A DNA stretch of 64,000 bases from assembly GCF_001299635.1 (NCBI RefSeq), contig NZ_JRHN01000017.1, positions 1 through 64,000 on the forward strand. The letters run 5' to 3'. A model generated the notes under the pieces. That model was not told where the DNA came from and ran no database searches. It saw only the letters and a list, made by a program, of their open reading frames with translations. Each line of letters begins with the position of its first letter. Position 1 is the first letter of the stretch. The position numbers were made by a program, and so were the translations under genes. The stretch is from Clostridioides difficile. Its GTDB lineage: Bacteria > Bacillota > Clostridia > Peptostreptococcales > Peptostreptococcaceae. This document shows, in pieces, positions 1 through 10,793 of the stretch.

Positions 1-1389
<1,389 letters not shown>

Positions 1390-1420
1390 CTTTATATTTA
1401 ATATTAATATATGTATAATA

Positions 1421-1456
1421 AAAAACTGTTTCAAATATATATTTGAAACAGTTTTT
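1421..1456. terminator. Bidirectional terminator between bclA and ppaC
   Basis: A perfect palindrome with arms AAAAACTGTTTCAAATAT and its complement. It has A and T runs at its two ends, so it can serve both converging genes. Confidence 0.85.
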
Positions 1457-1474
1457 CTGTTTAAAAATTTTATA

Positions 1475-3073
1475 TTATTTAAAGTTCTTGATTGCAGTAG
1501 TTAAATTAGGCACTAGTTGTTTCTTTCTAGATACAACACCTGGTGCAAATGTACCTTGAACACCTTCAACACTAAATGCATCAGCAATTAATCTATCTTC
1601 TGCCTTATAGATTAAATAAGAGCCTTCTTTAATTATGTCTGTAACTGCAATAACTAATTTATCATAATCAGTTGAATTTATATAAGATAAAAATTCATCT
1701 TTTTTAGCAAATATAGAATCTATATCTAAAGTAAATACTTGTCCAATACCAACTTTATATCCACTCATATTGAATTCTTTAAAGTCCATATTTACTATTT
1801 CTTCTATAGTATATTCATCTAAAGAAGTACCACATTTAAACATATCCATAGCATATTTTTCCATATCTACATTTGCTATTTTGCTTAGTTCTTCACATGC
1901 TTTTTTATCCATGTCAGTTGTTGTTGGAGATTTGAATAATAATGTATCAGATAATATAGCAGATAAAAGAAGTCCAGCTATTTCATAAGGTATCTCAACA
2001 TTATTTTCTTTATACATTTGGTAAATTATAGTACTATTACATCCAACAGGCATAACTCTAAAAGACATAGGAACATCAGTAGAAATACCACCAAGTTTAT
2101 GATGGTCAATTATTTCAACTATATTTGCTTGTTCAATTCCATCAGCACTTTGGGCATATTCATTATGGTCAACTAAAACAACATTCTTTTTAGTTGGGTT
2201 CAATAGATGCCCTTTTGAAATCAATCCTAAAAACTTATTATCATCATCTAATATAGGATAAGATCTGAAGTTTGTCTCTAGCATGATTTCTTTAATTTCA
2301 TCCATGTAATCATCTTCTTTGAATGTAATTAAATTTTCTGTAGCCTCTATAGAGTCTAAGAAACTACATTGATTTATCACATTAGAAGTTTTATAGTTAT
2401 CACTTTCAACAGAAACAACAGAAACTCCATTTATTTTAGCAAGAGCTAGTAAATCTTTTGAAATTTCTGTATGATTAGTAAGTATTAAAAGTTTAACTTT
2501 TGTATCAATAGCATATTCAATACTATCATATCTATCGCCAACAATAGCTATGTCTCCCTCTTTTAGAGTCTCTATTAGAGTTTCCATACCAAATGATAGA
2601 GTAACCACTCTACCTTTTACATCTTCACCACAATCCACAAGAATAGTACCATTAAGGTTTTTACAAATATTTGATAGTGATGTGTGTATAGTTGTAAAGT
2701 GTTGATGAAGTAGGTTTTTAGCTATTTCTTTCATAGTAATGATACCAGCAAAAGTTCCATCATCATAAGTTACAGGTAGTGTCTTAACATTTTTTTCATC
2801 CATAAGATTATAAGCTTCTAATATAGATGAAGTTGGAGTTAAAGGAACTACTTTATCATAATTTAAATCTCTAACTTGTATTCTAACATTATCTAAAATT
2901 TCAGGTGCATCTACCTTAAAGTAATCTAAGGCATATTTAGCCTCTTTTCTGATATCTCCCAAAGCATAAGCTGTTGCTTTTATTCCTAGTTTGTTCTTTA
3001 AATGTGCTAATGAAATTGCAGAACATATTGAATCTGTATCTGGATTTTTATGTCCGAAAACTAATAAACTCAT
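1475..3073 (-). CDS. ppaC: Manganese-dependent inorganic pyrophosphatase with CBS and DRTGG regulatory domains
   Basis: 532 residues of the DHH superfamily, family II. It hydrolyses pyrophosphate to phosphate in the cytoplasm. The N-terminal DHH part begins GHKNPDTDS (metal-binding His and Asp, residues 7-15). A DHH motif follows at EIIDHHKLGG (about residue 330), and the C-terminal DHHA2 domain ends with the SRKKQ substrate motif near residue 515. Between the two DHH parts lies a regulatory insert: a CBS repeat (about 70-125), a DRTGG-like domain (about 130-245) and a second CBS repeat (about 250-300). Simple family II enzymes are about 310 residues, so this is the longer, adenine-nucleotide-regulated class. 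The start has the ribosome site AAGGAG. It is transcribed towards bclA and shares its terminator. Confidence 0.93.
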   Translation of the reverse strand: MSLLVFGHKNPDTDSICSAISLAHLKNKLGIKATAYALGDIRKEAKYALDYFKVDAPEILDNVRIQVRDLNYDKVVPLTPTSSILEAYNLMDEKNVKTLPVTYDDGTFAGIITMKEIAKNLLHQHFTTIHTSLSNICKNLNGTILVDCGEDVKGRVVTLSFGMETLIETLKEGDIAIVGDRYDSIEYAIDTKVKLLILTNHTEISKDLLALAKINGVSVVSVESDNYKTSNVINQCSFLDSIEATENLITFKEDDYMDEIKEIMLETNFRSYPILDDDNKFLGLISKGHLLNPTKKNVVLVDHNEYAQSADGIEQANIVEIIDHHKLGGISTDVPMSFRVMPVGCNSTIIYQMYKENNVEIPYEIAGLLLSAILSDTLLFKSPTTTDMDKKACEELSKIANVDMEKYAMDMFKCGTSLDEYTIEEIVNMDFKEFNMSGYKVGIGQVFTLDIDSIFAKKDEFLSYINSTDYDKLVIAVTDIIKEGSYLIYKAEDRLIADAFSVEGVQGTFAPGVVSRKKQLVPNLTTAIKNFK

Positions 3074-3595
3074 TTTAATACTCCTTTCAAAACTTGAATA
3101 TAAATAATAATTGATAAAAATATTATATCAAAAGGTTGTGGGTATATGTTGTAAAAAGAAAAAAATTTAATGAAAAAATATTATATAAAATTTTATTTCT
3201 TACATAAATACAATGAATTTGATATAAAAATCATTATGATATTATACTTTTACCCAATTATATTCTCAATTAAATTTACTTTTATTTGAAATAAATCGAT
3301 TAAATATACCTGCGAAAAAATTAATTAATATGATAATAAACTAAAAATTTATAAATATTTTATACTATAAAAATTTTTGTATATATGTTATAAGTAAAAA
3401 ATTAACGGATTTAACATAAAAATTATTTATAGATATGAAAAGTATACTAAGTATGTATTGATTTAAAAATAACTTATATAAACTATACTAATTTCAGTTT
3501 ATATATTTTTTAAAATTATACGGATGTTGTAGAACGAAAAATTGCATATAAGTCAAAAATAAGTGCTATTTTATGAAAATATGACAAAAATTTTG

Positions 3596-3630
3596 TATGT
3601 TATTTATGCAAATAATACATAAATAACATA
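3596..3630. repeat. Perfect 13-bp inverted repeat upstream of adhE
   Basis: Arms TATGTTATTTATG (3596-3608) and CATAAATAACATA (3618-3630) with a 9-base spacer. There is no T-run after it, so it looks more like a protein-binding site than a terminator. It lies about 180-210 bp upstream of the -35 of the predicted adhE promoter. Confidence 0.55.
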
Positions 3631-3807
3631 TAAAATTTAATAAGTAAAAAAAGTGAAAGATATAAATTATCATTTTAGTATTTTATTTAGTCAAAGTAAA
3701 TTATTCAAATGAAAAATATCTCATTTAAATAAAAAATTTAAATAAAAGTAAAAAAAATAATGTATTTGTTAAAAAATAAATTGACAAAATATTCAGAAAA
3801 AAACTTC

Positions 3808-3836
3808 TTGACCTAGAGAGACAAAGTAAATAAAAT
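3808..3836 (+). promoter_or_regulatory. Predicted SigA promoter of adhE
   Basis: TTGACC at 3808-3813, a 17-base spacer and TAAAAT at 3831-3836. The predicted start lies about 105 bases upstream of the adhE ATG. Confidence 0.5.
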
Positions 3837-3951
3837 CTAAGGTATAGACATGAAATCTATAAAAATATTTTAAGTATAAGTTAAAATATAGATGATGTAT
3901 TTAAGATTTATAAAAATAGGCGATACATAATTATTTAGGGAGGTTTTTAGT

Positions 3952-6594
3952 ATGGAGAAGAAAGAAAAAGCTGTAGAAAAATTAAATGTTGAAGTATGTA
4001 GTCCTGAAATTGTCAATAGTGTTGAGACATTAAAAATGAGGCTAGAAGAAATCAGACTAGCACAAAAAGAATTTGCAACATTTACACAAGAGCAAGTAGA
4101 TAAAATTTTCTTAGCTGCTTCAACTGCAGCAAATCAACAAAGAATACCTCTAGCAAAAATGGCAGTAGAAGAAACTGGTATGGGTATTGTTGAAGATAAG
4201 GTTATAAAAAATCATTTTGCTTCAGAGTATATTTATAATGCTTATAAAGACACTAAAACTTGTGGTGTTATAGAAAAAGATGAAGCATTTGGTTTCACAA
4301 GAATTGCTGAACCAGTAGGTGTTTTATCAGCAGTTATACCAACAACTAATCCTACATCGACTGCAATATTTAAGTCCCTAATAGCACTAAAAACTAGAAA
4401 TGGTATAATTTTCTCTCCTCATCCAAGAGCTAAAAACTGTACTATAGAAGCAGCTAAAGTTGTACATGATGCAGCAGTTAAAGCAGGTGCCCCAAAAGGA
4501 CTTATAGGTTGGGTAGATGTACCTTCAATTGAACTTACTAACGTTGTTATGGCAGAGGCAGACCTTATATTGGCTACTGGTGGACCTGGAATGGTTAAAT
4601 CTGCATATTCTTCAGGAAAGCCAGCTGTTGGAGTTGGACCTGGAAATGTACCTGCAATAATAGATGAGAGTGCAGATGTAAAAATGGCTGTTAGTTCAAT
4701 ATTAGTATCAAAATCATTTGATAATGGTATGATATGTGCTTCTGAGCAAGCAGTAATAGTGCCAGAAAAAATATATGAAGAAGTTAAAAAAGAATTTAAA
4801 TATCGTGGAGCACATTTCTTAAATAAAGAAGAAACAGAAAAAGTAGGAAAAGTAGTAATAATTGATGGTTCATTAAATGCTAAGATAGTTGGTCAGCCAG
4901 CTCATGTGATAGCTAAAATGGCTGATGTAGAAGTTCCAAAAACAGCTAGAATAATAATTGGTGAAGTAGAATCTGTTGAAGTAGAAGAACCTTTTGCACA
5001 TGAAAAACTTTCTCCAGTACTTGCAATGTACAAATCTAAAAGTTTTGAAGATGCAGTTGCTAAAGCTGAAAAATTAGTTGCAGATGGTGGATATGGCCAT
5101 ACATCTTCGTTATATGCAGACTCTATAAATCATCCAGATAGAGTAGAGAAGTTTGTAAATGCTATGAAAACTTGTAGAGTATTAGTTAATACTCCATCGT
5201 CACAAGGTGGTATAGGTGACTTATATAACTTTAAATTAGCACCATCTCTTACTCTTGGTTGTGGTTCTTGGGGTGGAAACTCAGTATCTGAAAACGTAGG
5301 AGTGAAACATTTACTTAATATCAAGACAGTAGCTGAAAGGAGAGAGAATATGCTTTGGTTTAGAGCACCAGAAAAGGTTTATTTCAAAAAAGGTTGTTTA
5401 GGTGTAGCAGCAAGAGAATTTAAAGATGTTATGGATAAAAAGAAAGCCTTTATAGTAACAGATTCTTTCCTTTACAATAATGGATACACTAAGAAGCTAA
5501 CTGATTTGTTAGATGAGATGGGAATTAAGCATACTACATTCTTTGATGTTGCTCCAGACCCAACATTAGCTTGTGCAAGAGAAGGAGCTAAGGCTATGGC
5601 TGATTTCCAACCAGATTTAATAATAGCTGTAGGTGGAGGTAGCGCAATGGATGCTGGTAAGATAATGTGGGTAATGTATGAGCATCCAGAGGTAGACTTC
5701 CAAGATTTGGCTATGAGATTTATGGATATAAGAAAAAGAGTATATGCATTCCCTAAAATGGGTGAAAAAGCATACTTTGCTGCTATCCCAACTTCAGCAG
5801 GTACTGGTTCAGAGGTAACTCCATTTGCAGTTATAACTGACCAAGATTCAGGTGTAAAATATCCATTAGCAGATTATGAATTAATGCCAAACATGGCTAT
5901 AATCGATGCTGACATGATGATGGAGATGCCACCAAGATTAACAGCAGCATCAGGTGTTGATGCCTTAACACATGCACTAGAAGCATATGTGTCTATGCTA
6001 AGAACTGAACCAGCTGATGGATTAGCACTTCAAGCAGGTAAAATAATATTTGAATATCTACCTCGTGCATACAAAAATGGAAAGAATGATAAAGAAGCAA
6101 GAGAAAAAATGGCAATGGCATCTACTATGGCTGGGATGTCTTTCGCAAATGCTTTCTTAGGAATTTGTCACTCTCTAGCACATAAACTGGGTGCATTCCA
6201 CCACGTTCAACATGGTGTTGCAAATGCATTATTAATAAATGAAGTAATTAAGTTCAATTGTGCAGAAGCTCCAAATAAGATGGGTGCATTCTCACAATAC
6301 AGATATCCTGATTGTATACAAAGATATGCTGAATTTGCTTCTTTTGTAGGAATCAAGGGAAATACAGACCAAGAAAAAGTAGATAACCTTATAAAAGCAA
6401 TAGATGAATTAAAGGCAAGAGTAGGACTTCCTAAAACTATAAAAGAGGCTGGGGTAGAAGAATCTAAATTCTTAGAAGGATTAGATGCTATGGTTGAACA
6501 AGCTTTTGATGACCAATGTACAGGAGCTAATCCTAGATACCCATTGATGAGTGAATTAAAAGAGATATATTTAAAAGTTTATTATGGTAAATAA
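3952..6594 (+). CDS. adhE: Bifunctional acetaldehyde-CoA / alcohol dehydrogenase AdhE
   Basis: 880 residues, the usual length for AdhE. The N-terminal half (about 1-440) is a CoA-acylating aldehyde dehydrogenase with its catalytic Cys at residue 262 in NGMICASEQ. The C-terminal half (about 465-880) is an iron-type alcohol dehydrogenase, with the NAD-binding GGGSAMDAGK motif and the iron-ligand His residues in THALEAY and CHSLAHKLGAFHHVQHG. It reduces acetyl-CoA to ethanol through acetaldehyde and regenerates two NAD+; the family forms long cytoplasmic filaments (spirosomes). The start is preceded by GGGAGG. It stands alone, with large intergenic spaces on both sides, which suggests its own regulation. 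Confidence 0.96.
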   Translation: MEKKEKAVEKLNVEVCSPEIVNSVETLKMRLEEIRLAQKEFATFTQEQVDKIFLAASTAANQQRIPLAKMAVEETGMGIVEDKVIKNHFASEYIYNAYKDTKTCGVIEKDEAFGFTRIAEPVGVLSAVIPTTNPTSTAIFKSLIALKTRNGIIFSPHPRAKNCTIEAAKVVHDAAVKAGAPKGLIGWVDVPSIELTNVVMAEADLILATGGPGMVKSAYSSGKPAVGVGPGNVPAIIDESADVKMAVSSILVSKSFDNGMICASEQAVIVPEKIYEEVKKEFKYRGAHFLNKEETEKVGKVVIIDGSLNAKIVGQPAHVIAKMADVEVPKTARIIIGEVESVEVEEPFAHEKLSPVLAMYKSKSFEDAVAKAEKLVADGGYGHTSSLYADSINHPDRVEKFVNAMKTCRVLVNTPSSQGGIGDLYNFKLAPSLTLGCGSWGGNSVSENVGVKHLLNIKTVAERRENMLWFRAPEKVYFKKGCLGVAAREFKDVMDKKKAFIVTDSFLYNNGYTKKLTDLLDEMGIKHTTFFDVAPDPTLACAREGAKAMADFQPDLIIAVGGGSAMDAGKIMWVMYEHPEVDFQDLAMRFMDIRKRVYAFPKMGEKAYFAAIPTSAGTGSEVTPFAVITDQDSGVKYPLADYELMPNMAIIDADMMMEMPPRLTAASGVDALTHALEAYVSMLRTEPADGLALQAGKIIFEYLPRAYKNGKNDKEAREKMAMASTMAGMSFANAFLGICHSLAHKLGAFHHVQHGVANALLINEVIKFNCAEAPNKMGAFSQYRYPDCIQRYAEFASFVGIKGNTDQEKVDNLIKAIDELKARVGLPKTIKEAGVEESKFLEGLDAMVEQAFDDQCTGANPRYPLMSELKEIYLKVYYGK

Positions 6595-6932
6595 TATTTA
6601 TTGTACAATATAGGTTCTATTAGACTTGAATATAAATTATTAGATTTGAATATAAATAGATTTTTATTAGAGTCGTATATAAATAGTTTTTAATAATACA
6701 TTATAACTTAAATCTTAAACGGAAATGATAAAAAGTTAAGAAATTCATATTGATTTTGAATATGTGTATTTAATCAATTAACTTTAAAATTAGTCGGAAA
6801 ATTTTTTTATTACATATAATTTTAAAGCAGAATATATAAAAAACTTTATGAAAAAATTATAAAAATATTCAGAAAATTCTATTGACTAATTTATTTATCA
6901 TGATATAATAAGTTTAGAAAACAAAAAGAATT
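6595..6932. other. Intergenic region with a three-fold 17-bp imperfect repeat
   Basis: No gene seen. Copies of a TAGA-TTGAATATAAAT type sequence lie at 6621-6637 and 6641-6657, with a weaker copy at 6668-6684. No clear T-run terminator for adhE is visible. Confidence 0.5.
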
Positions 6933-6950
6933 GGGGCCTATTAAGGCCCC
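6933..6950 (-). terminator. Terminator of the minus-strand ABC transporter operon
   Basis: GGGGCC / GGCCCC stem with a TATTAA loop. Read on the minus strand it is followed by a T-rich stretch (AATTCTTTTTG). It lies just past the stop of the 6955-7296 gene. Confidence 0.75.
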
Positions 6951-6954
6951 CTTA

Positions 6955-7296
6955 CTACTTTTTGATAGATTTATTTAGAATAACTTTCTCACTTTGATTT
7001 TTTATATTTATTATAGAATCAGTATAATCTACTTCAAAGTTAGCAAAAGCAGAGAATAAATCTATGTCCCTTAATAAATGAATTGTCATACATTGATTGT
7101 TCTTATTTACCCTTAGAATCAATGCTCTTACAAAGGGAAATTGGATTCTAGAATTAAATAAGTTAGAACCGTCAGTATCTATATCTAAGCTACGATAATT
7201 AATATCTATAAATACATCTACATCATCGTTTTCTTCTCTTATTATTCTATAGTCAAAATCTAAGTCTAAATTTAAATTACCTAAAACTAATAACAT
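6955..7296 (-). CDS. Hypothetical protein, 113 residues
   Basis: I do not recognise the family. It is acidic in its first half (many Asp and Glu between residues 9 and 45), has no Cys cluster, signal peptide or membrane segment, and alternates hydrophobic and polar residues as in a small beta-rich domain. The ribosome site GAGGA precedes the ATG at 7296. It is the last gene of a likely operon behind the permease and ATPase genes (39 bases after the ATPase stop) and ends at a good terminator. That position suggests an accessory role for the transporter, but this is inference only. Confidence 0.7.
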   Translation of the reverse strand: MLLVLGNLNLDLDFDYRIIREENDDVDVFIDINYRSLDIDTDGSNLFNSRIQFPFVRALILRVNKNNQCMTIHLLRDIDLFSAFANFEVDYTDSIINIKNQSEKVILNKSIKK

Positions 7297-7335
7297 TTAA
7301 ATCCTCTTTTCTATAAGTAGTTTTAGAGTATTAGT

Positions 7336-7998
7336 TTAACTAAGCTCTCCATCTATTATAGATATAATTCTATCTGCTTTTCTAGCAATATTTTCATTAT
7401 GTGTTATTATTATAAGAGTTTGGTTATATTTTTTTATAGAATTTTTTAGTAAATCCATGACTTCTTCTGTAGTTTTACTGTCCAAATTTCCTGTTGGTTC
7501 ATCTGCTAGTATTATACTTGGTTTTGCAGATAAAGCACGTGCAATAGCAACCCTTTGTTGTTGACCACCAGATAATTGATTTGGAAGATGATTTTTCCTC
7601 TCACTAAGACCCAATAAATTTATAATGTCTTCGATGTATTCTTCATCAACTTTTTTATTGTCTAACTTTAGTGGTAATTCTATATTTTCTTTTACATTTA
7701 ATACTGGAATTAGGTTATACTGTTGAAAGACAAATCCTACTTTTTGTCTTCTATATTTTGCTAATCTTTTATCTGAAAGGCAACATATATCTTTGCCATC
7801 GACTTTTATAGTTCCACTACTTGGTCTCTCAAGACCGCCTACTAAATGTAGAAATGTGCTTTTTCCACTTCCACTTGGACCAATTATCGCAACAAACTCA
7901 CCCTTATTTATTTTTAAATTTGCATCCTTTAGTGCATGTACAGTTGTTTCCTTTTTTCCATAAATCTTACCTAAGTTAAGAATCTCTAATATAGGCAT
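7336..7998 (-). CDS. ABC transporter ATP-binding protein (MacB/LolD/BceA-like)
   Basis: 220 residues, a single nucleotide-binding domain. Visible motifs are Walker A GPSGSGKS (about 38-45), the Q-loop FVFQQYN, the signature LSGGQQQR (about 142-149), Walker B IILADEPTG and the switch His in ITHNE. The sequence belongs to the group that works with FtsX-type permeases in antimicrobial-peptide resistance, lipoprotein release or mechanotransmission. The ribosome site AGGAGG is well placed before the ATG at 7998. The permease gene is 11 bases upstream, so both are made from one transcript. Confidence 0.93.
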   Translation of the reverse strand: MPILEILNLGKIYGKKETTVHALKDANLKINKGEFVAIIGPSGSGKSTFLHLVGGLERPSSGTIKVDGKDICCLSDKRLAKYRRQKVGFVFQQYNLIPVLNVKENIELPLKLDNKKVDEEYIEDIINLLGLSERKNHLPNQLSGGQQQRVAIARALSAKPSIILADEPTGNLDSKTTEEVMDLLKNSIKKYNQTLIIITHNENIARKADRIISIIDGELS

Positions 7999-8009
7999 AA
8001 TTAATCCTC

Positions 8010-10586
8010 CTATTCTGTAATGTTTATAGCTTCAACTATACTAATTTTATTTATTTTCCTTAATGGAATATATGTAGCTAGAATACCTACAATTATGTTT
8101 GCTAAAACAACTAGGATATATATTTTGTAATCTATTGAAAATCCCAAGCCATATGATACAAAGCCTTGCATATAATACATTTTAAACTGTATTATAAGTC
8201 CTGAAATGATGGTAATTACACTTGAGAGTGTTCCATATAATATTCCTTCATAGAGTATCATATTTTTAAAGCCTCTCTCAGAAATACCAATAGCTCTCAA
8301 CATTCCAAATTCACTAGTTCTTGAAGTTAAGTTATAACTTATGTTATTTATTATGTTAAGTACACTAATTATAAACATTACTGTTACTATGCCATAACTA
8401 TAAATCAAAGACCTAGATGTCATCTTATCAGAATTTTCTTTTTCTACCATCATATCTACTGTTGTAGTTCCAGGAACTTCACTTCCAATTTTACCTAGAA
8501 GTCTATTTATTTTTTTCTTGTTTGCATTTTCATTAATGTCTGTATAAACTAAGTTATATTTATCTACACCAGTTAATTTTTTTAGATATTCGCTACTCGT
8601 TATTACATCTACACCATCATCTCCAGAGTACATACCATTATCTGCAAAAGGATAACTTATAATAGCTCCAACTTTAAATTCATATTCTAAGTATTCATAA
8701 TTATCTTTTAAACTTTCATAAAGTCCTGTATCCATTCCAGCCTTCGGGTATTTAACTTTTATAGTATCACCTACCTTTGTATCTATAGCTGGTGTCCCTT
8801 CACCAGGAGTAAAGGTCTTTGTATATTTTTGTGTTTCAGAAATTTCTGGTACATATACTATAGCTAAGTTTTCTTTTTTCATTTTTTTCAAGTTTATACT
8901 TCCACTTACTAAGTAATCTTCTAATGAATTTATCATCTCATCATTATAACCTTTTAACTTTTGTTTTAATGTATATTTTCCAGTAGTCTTATTTTTTATA
9001 AATAAAGGATTTTTCTTATAATAAGGAGCTGAATTTATAGCTTCGTAGTAATCTAATCTATTTATTTTATTTACCTCTATTCTCGTGTTTAAGATGCTAG
9101 CAGTTTTGACTTTGTCAATTCCATCTATATTTTTAATTTTATCTATCTGATTATCATTAAATCCCCTTATATCTTTAAAAGAGGTATTGCTACCAATTTC
9201 ATTGAGATAAGTATTTGATAGAATAAAATCTGCATTCATATATACTTGCTCTTGAATGTTTTTGTTTTTGACATCTAAAAAAGAATATTTATAATTGTCT
9301 TTTATGACAATTATACCTCCTATACTCATAGATAATACAATTATAAGGAATCCCTTTTTATTTCTAAAGATGTTTTTTGCAGATATAGATTTTGTTACTG
9401 ACATATTTAAAGTCAATTTTGATATTAAAGAATTAACTTTGATTATATTTTTATCAGTTCCAAAAGTTTTTCTTATAGCATCAATAGGAGAAATTCTTCT
9501 TATCTTTAAATATGTAAAGAAACTTATAATGAGTATTGTCAGTATTATACATGCAATTGATAAGAGAATTATTTTATCTGGAATAACAAAAGGGGTAACA
9601 TTTATATTTCCTTCAAATTGAATATTTCCTGCAAACCTATTAAATATTTGTGCACCTCCCATACCTGTACATATACCTAGAGGCATTGCTATCAGAGCAA
9701 GTATGAAAAGTTCATAAAACATAAGTTTGAAAATCCTAAAGTTAGTGGAGCCAATAGCTCTTAAGATACCATATTCTTGTACTCTTTGGTATATTGATAT
9801 AACATAGATACTATAGATTACAATACCAGAAAATATACTCATAGCAATTGCAACATATTTACTTGAATTATCTAAAGTACCATTTTCCATAGTATCGTCT
9901 ATAAGCATTGAGTTTCTTCCTACGCTTTTCTCATCCAACATAGCATTTTTTACTATATTGTCTATGTTTGTATTTATATCACTGCCTTCATTAAATTCAA
10001 TAGAAGCTGTAAACTTATTCAATTTTGATTCATGTAGGTTTAAAAAAATTTCACATTTCCCCTTTTGTTTCTCTATAAATCTATCTTCAAGTATTCCTAC
10101 AACTTTAAAGGTCTCTGGTTTTTCTTTTTGATATAATTTAAAAGTAAGGTTTTGATTTATTTCTGGCTTTAAACCCATACTATTTAAAACCCATTTTTCT
10201 ACCACCACCTCATTGTTAGCTTTTGGGAGGTGACCTTTTATAAGTTTAGATTGATTAGTTAAGTAATTTTTATTTGCATATTGTATGTTTATAGGTAATT
10301 TTTCATTAACATCTGTAGATGCATAATAAGATGTTATACCTAGGTTTTTAATATCTTTACCAGATTTTATGGATTCTAATTGATTTCTCTTTATATCTTT
10401 AAAGTATGCATGGTCAGTTCCAAGCTCTCTCTTTGATCTATCTACCTCTGCTTGTTGAGCACTTCTTGAGAGGGTACCAATACCAACAATGAGTGATGTA
10501 GCAAGAATTATACTCAGAGTAATTGCTAAAGATCTTGCTTTATAACTTTTTATGTATCTTAGTACTATTTTCAAATTATCTTTCAT
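8010..10586 (-). CDS. FtsX-type ABC transporter permease
   Basis: About 858 residues. The order is: one N-terminal membrane helix (about 15-35), a large extracytoplasmic MacB-type domain, three helices (about 245-375) forming the first FtsX domain, another helix near 415, a second extracytoplasmic domain (about 440-715) and three final helices forming the second FtsX domain. I prefer the ATG at 10586: GGAAG lies 8 bases upstream, while the GTG at 10595 abuts that site. It pairs with the downstream ATPase. The size and duplicated FtsX domains recall permeases acting on peptides or lipids, often controlled by an adjacent two-component system, and one is encoded divergently here. The substrate is unknown. 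Confidence 0.9.
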   Translation of the reverse strand: MKDNLKIVLRYIKSYKARSLAITLSIILATSLIVGIGTLSRSAQQAEVDRSKRELGTDHAYFKDIKRNQLESIKSGKDIKNLGITSYYASTDVNEKLPINIQYANKNYLTNQSKLIKGHLPKANNEVVVEKWVLNSMGLKPEINQNLTFKLYQKEKPETFKVVGILEDRFIEKQKGKCEIFLNLHESKLNKFTASIEFNEGSDINTNIDNIVKNAMLDEKSVGRNSMLIDDTMENGTLDNSSKYVAIAMSIFSGIVIYSIYVISIYQRVQEYGILRAIGSTNFRIFKLMFYELFILALIAMPLGICTGMGGAQIFNRFAGNIQFEGNINVTPFVIPDKIILLSIACIILTILIISFFTYLKIRRISPIDAIRKTFGTDKNIIKVNSLISKLTLNMSVTKSISAKNIFRNKKGFLIIVLSMSIGGIIVIKDNYKYSFLDVKNKNIQEQVYMNADFILSNTYLNEIGSNTSFKDIRGFNDNQIDKIKNIDGIDKVKTASILNTRIEVNKINRLDYYEAINSAPYYKKNPLFIKNKTTGKYTLKQKLKGYNDEMINSLEDYLVSGSINLKKMKKENLAIVYVPEISETQKYTKTFTPGEGTPAIDTKVGDTIKVKYPKAGMDTGLYESLKDNYEYLEYEFKVGAIISYPFADNGMYSGDDGVDVITSSEYLKKLTGVDKYNLVYTDINENANKKKINRLLGKIGSEVPGTTTVDMMVEKENSDKMTSRSLIYSYGIVTVMFIISVLNIINNISYNLTSRTSEFGMLRAIGISERGFKNMILYEGILYGTLSSVITIISGLIIQFKMYYMQGFVSYGLGFSIDYKIYILVVLANIIVGILATYIPLRKINKISIVEAINITE

Positions 10587-10733
10587 ATTTACCACTTCCT
10601 TTCTTAGCTAAATCAATTATATGTTTATTTAAAATATATATCAAAGTAAGTATCTTCAAGTTTTGAGTACTTAATTGTACAAATTTATATGCATATTTAC
10701 AAGTTTAATTAATGTACATGTAAATTTTGACTT

Positions 10734-10762
10734 TTTACATAATTTTTCTAAAATGATATAAT
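10734..10762 (+). promoter_or_regulatory. Predicted SigA promoter of the kinase/regulator pair
   Basis: TTTACA at 10734-10739, a 17-base spacer and a perfect TATAAT at 10757-10762. The kinase ATG is 31 bases past the -10. It lies in the divergent space shared with the ABC permease gene. Confidence 0.65.
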
Positions 10763-10793
10763 CCTCATATAAAGTGTAGATGGGAGGGGAATT

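Larger units (their letters stand above)
3074..3951. other. Long AT-rich intergenic region before adhE
   Basis: About 880 bp with no credible gene. It holds a perfect 13-bp inverted repeat at 3596-3630 and a promoter at 3808-3836. The length suggests a long leader or several regulator sites for adhE, but I recognise no known riboswitch fold by eye. Confidence 0.6.

Noticed and set aside
3766-3787. Rex-like half sites TTGTTAA ... TTGACAA upstream of adhE
   Set aside because: The second half does not form the inverted TTAACAA and the spacing is wrong for a Rex operator.
6732-6785. AAAGTTAA / TTAACTTT pairing as the adhE terminator
   Set aside because: The loop is long and AT-only, and no T-run follows.
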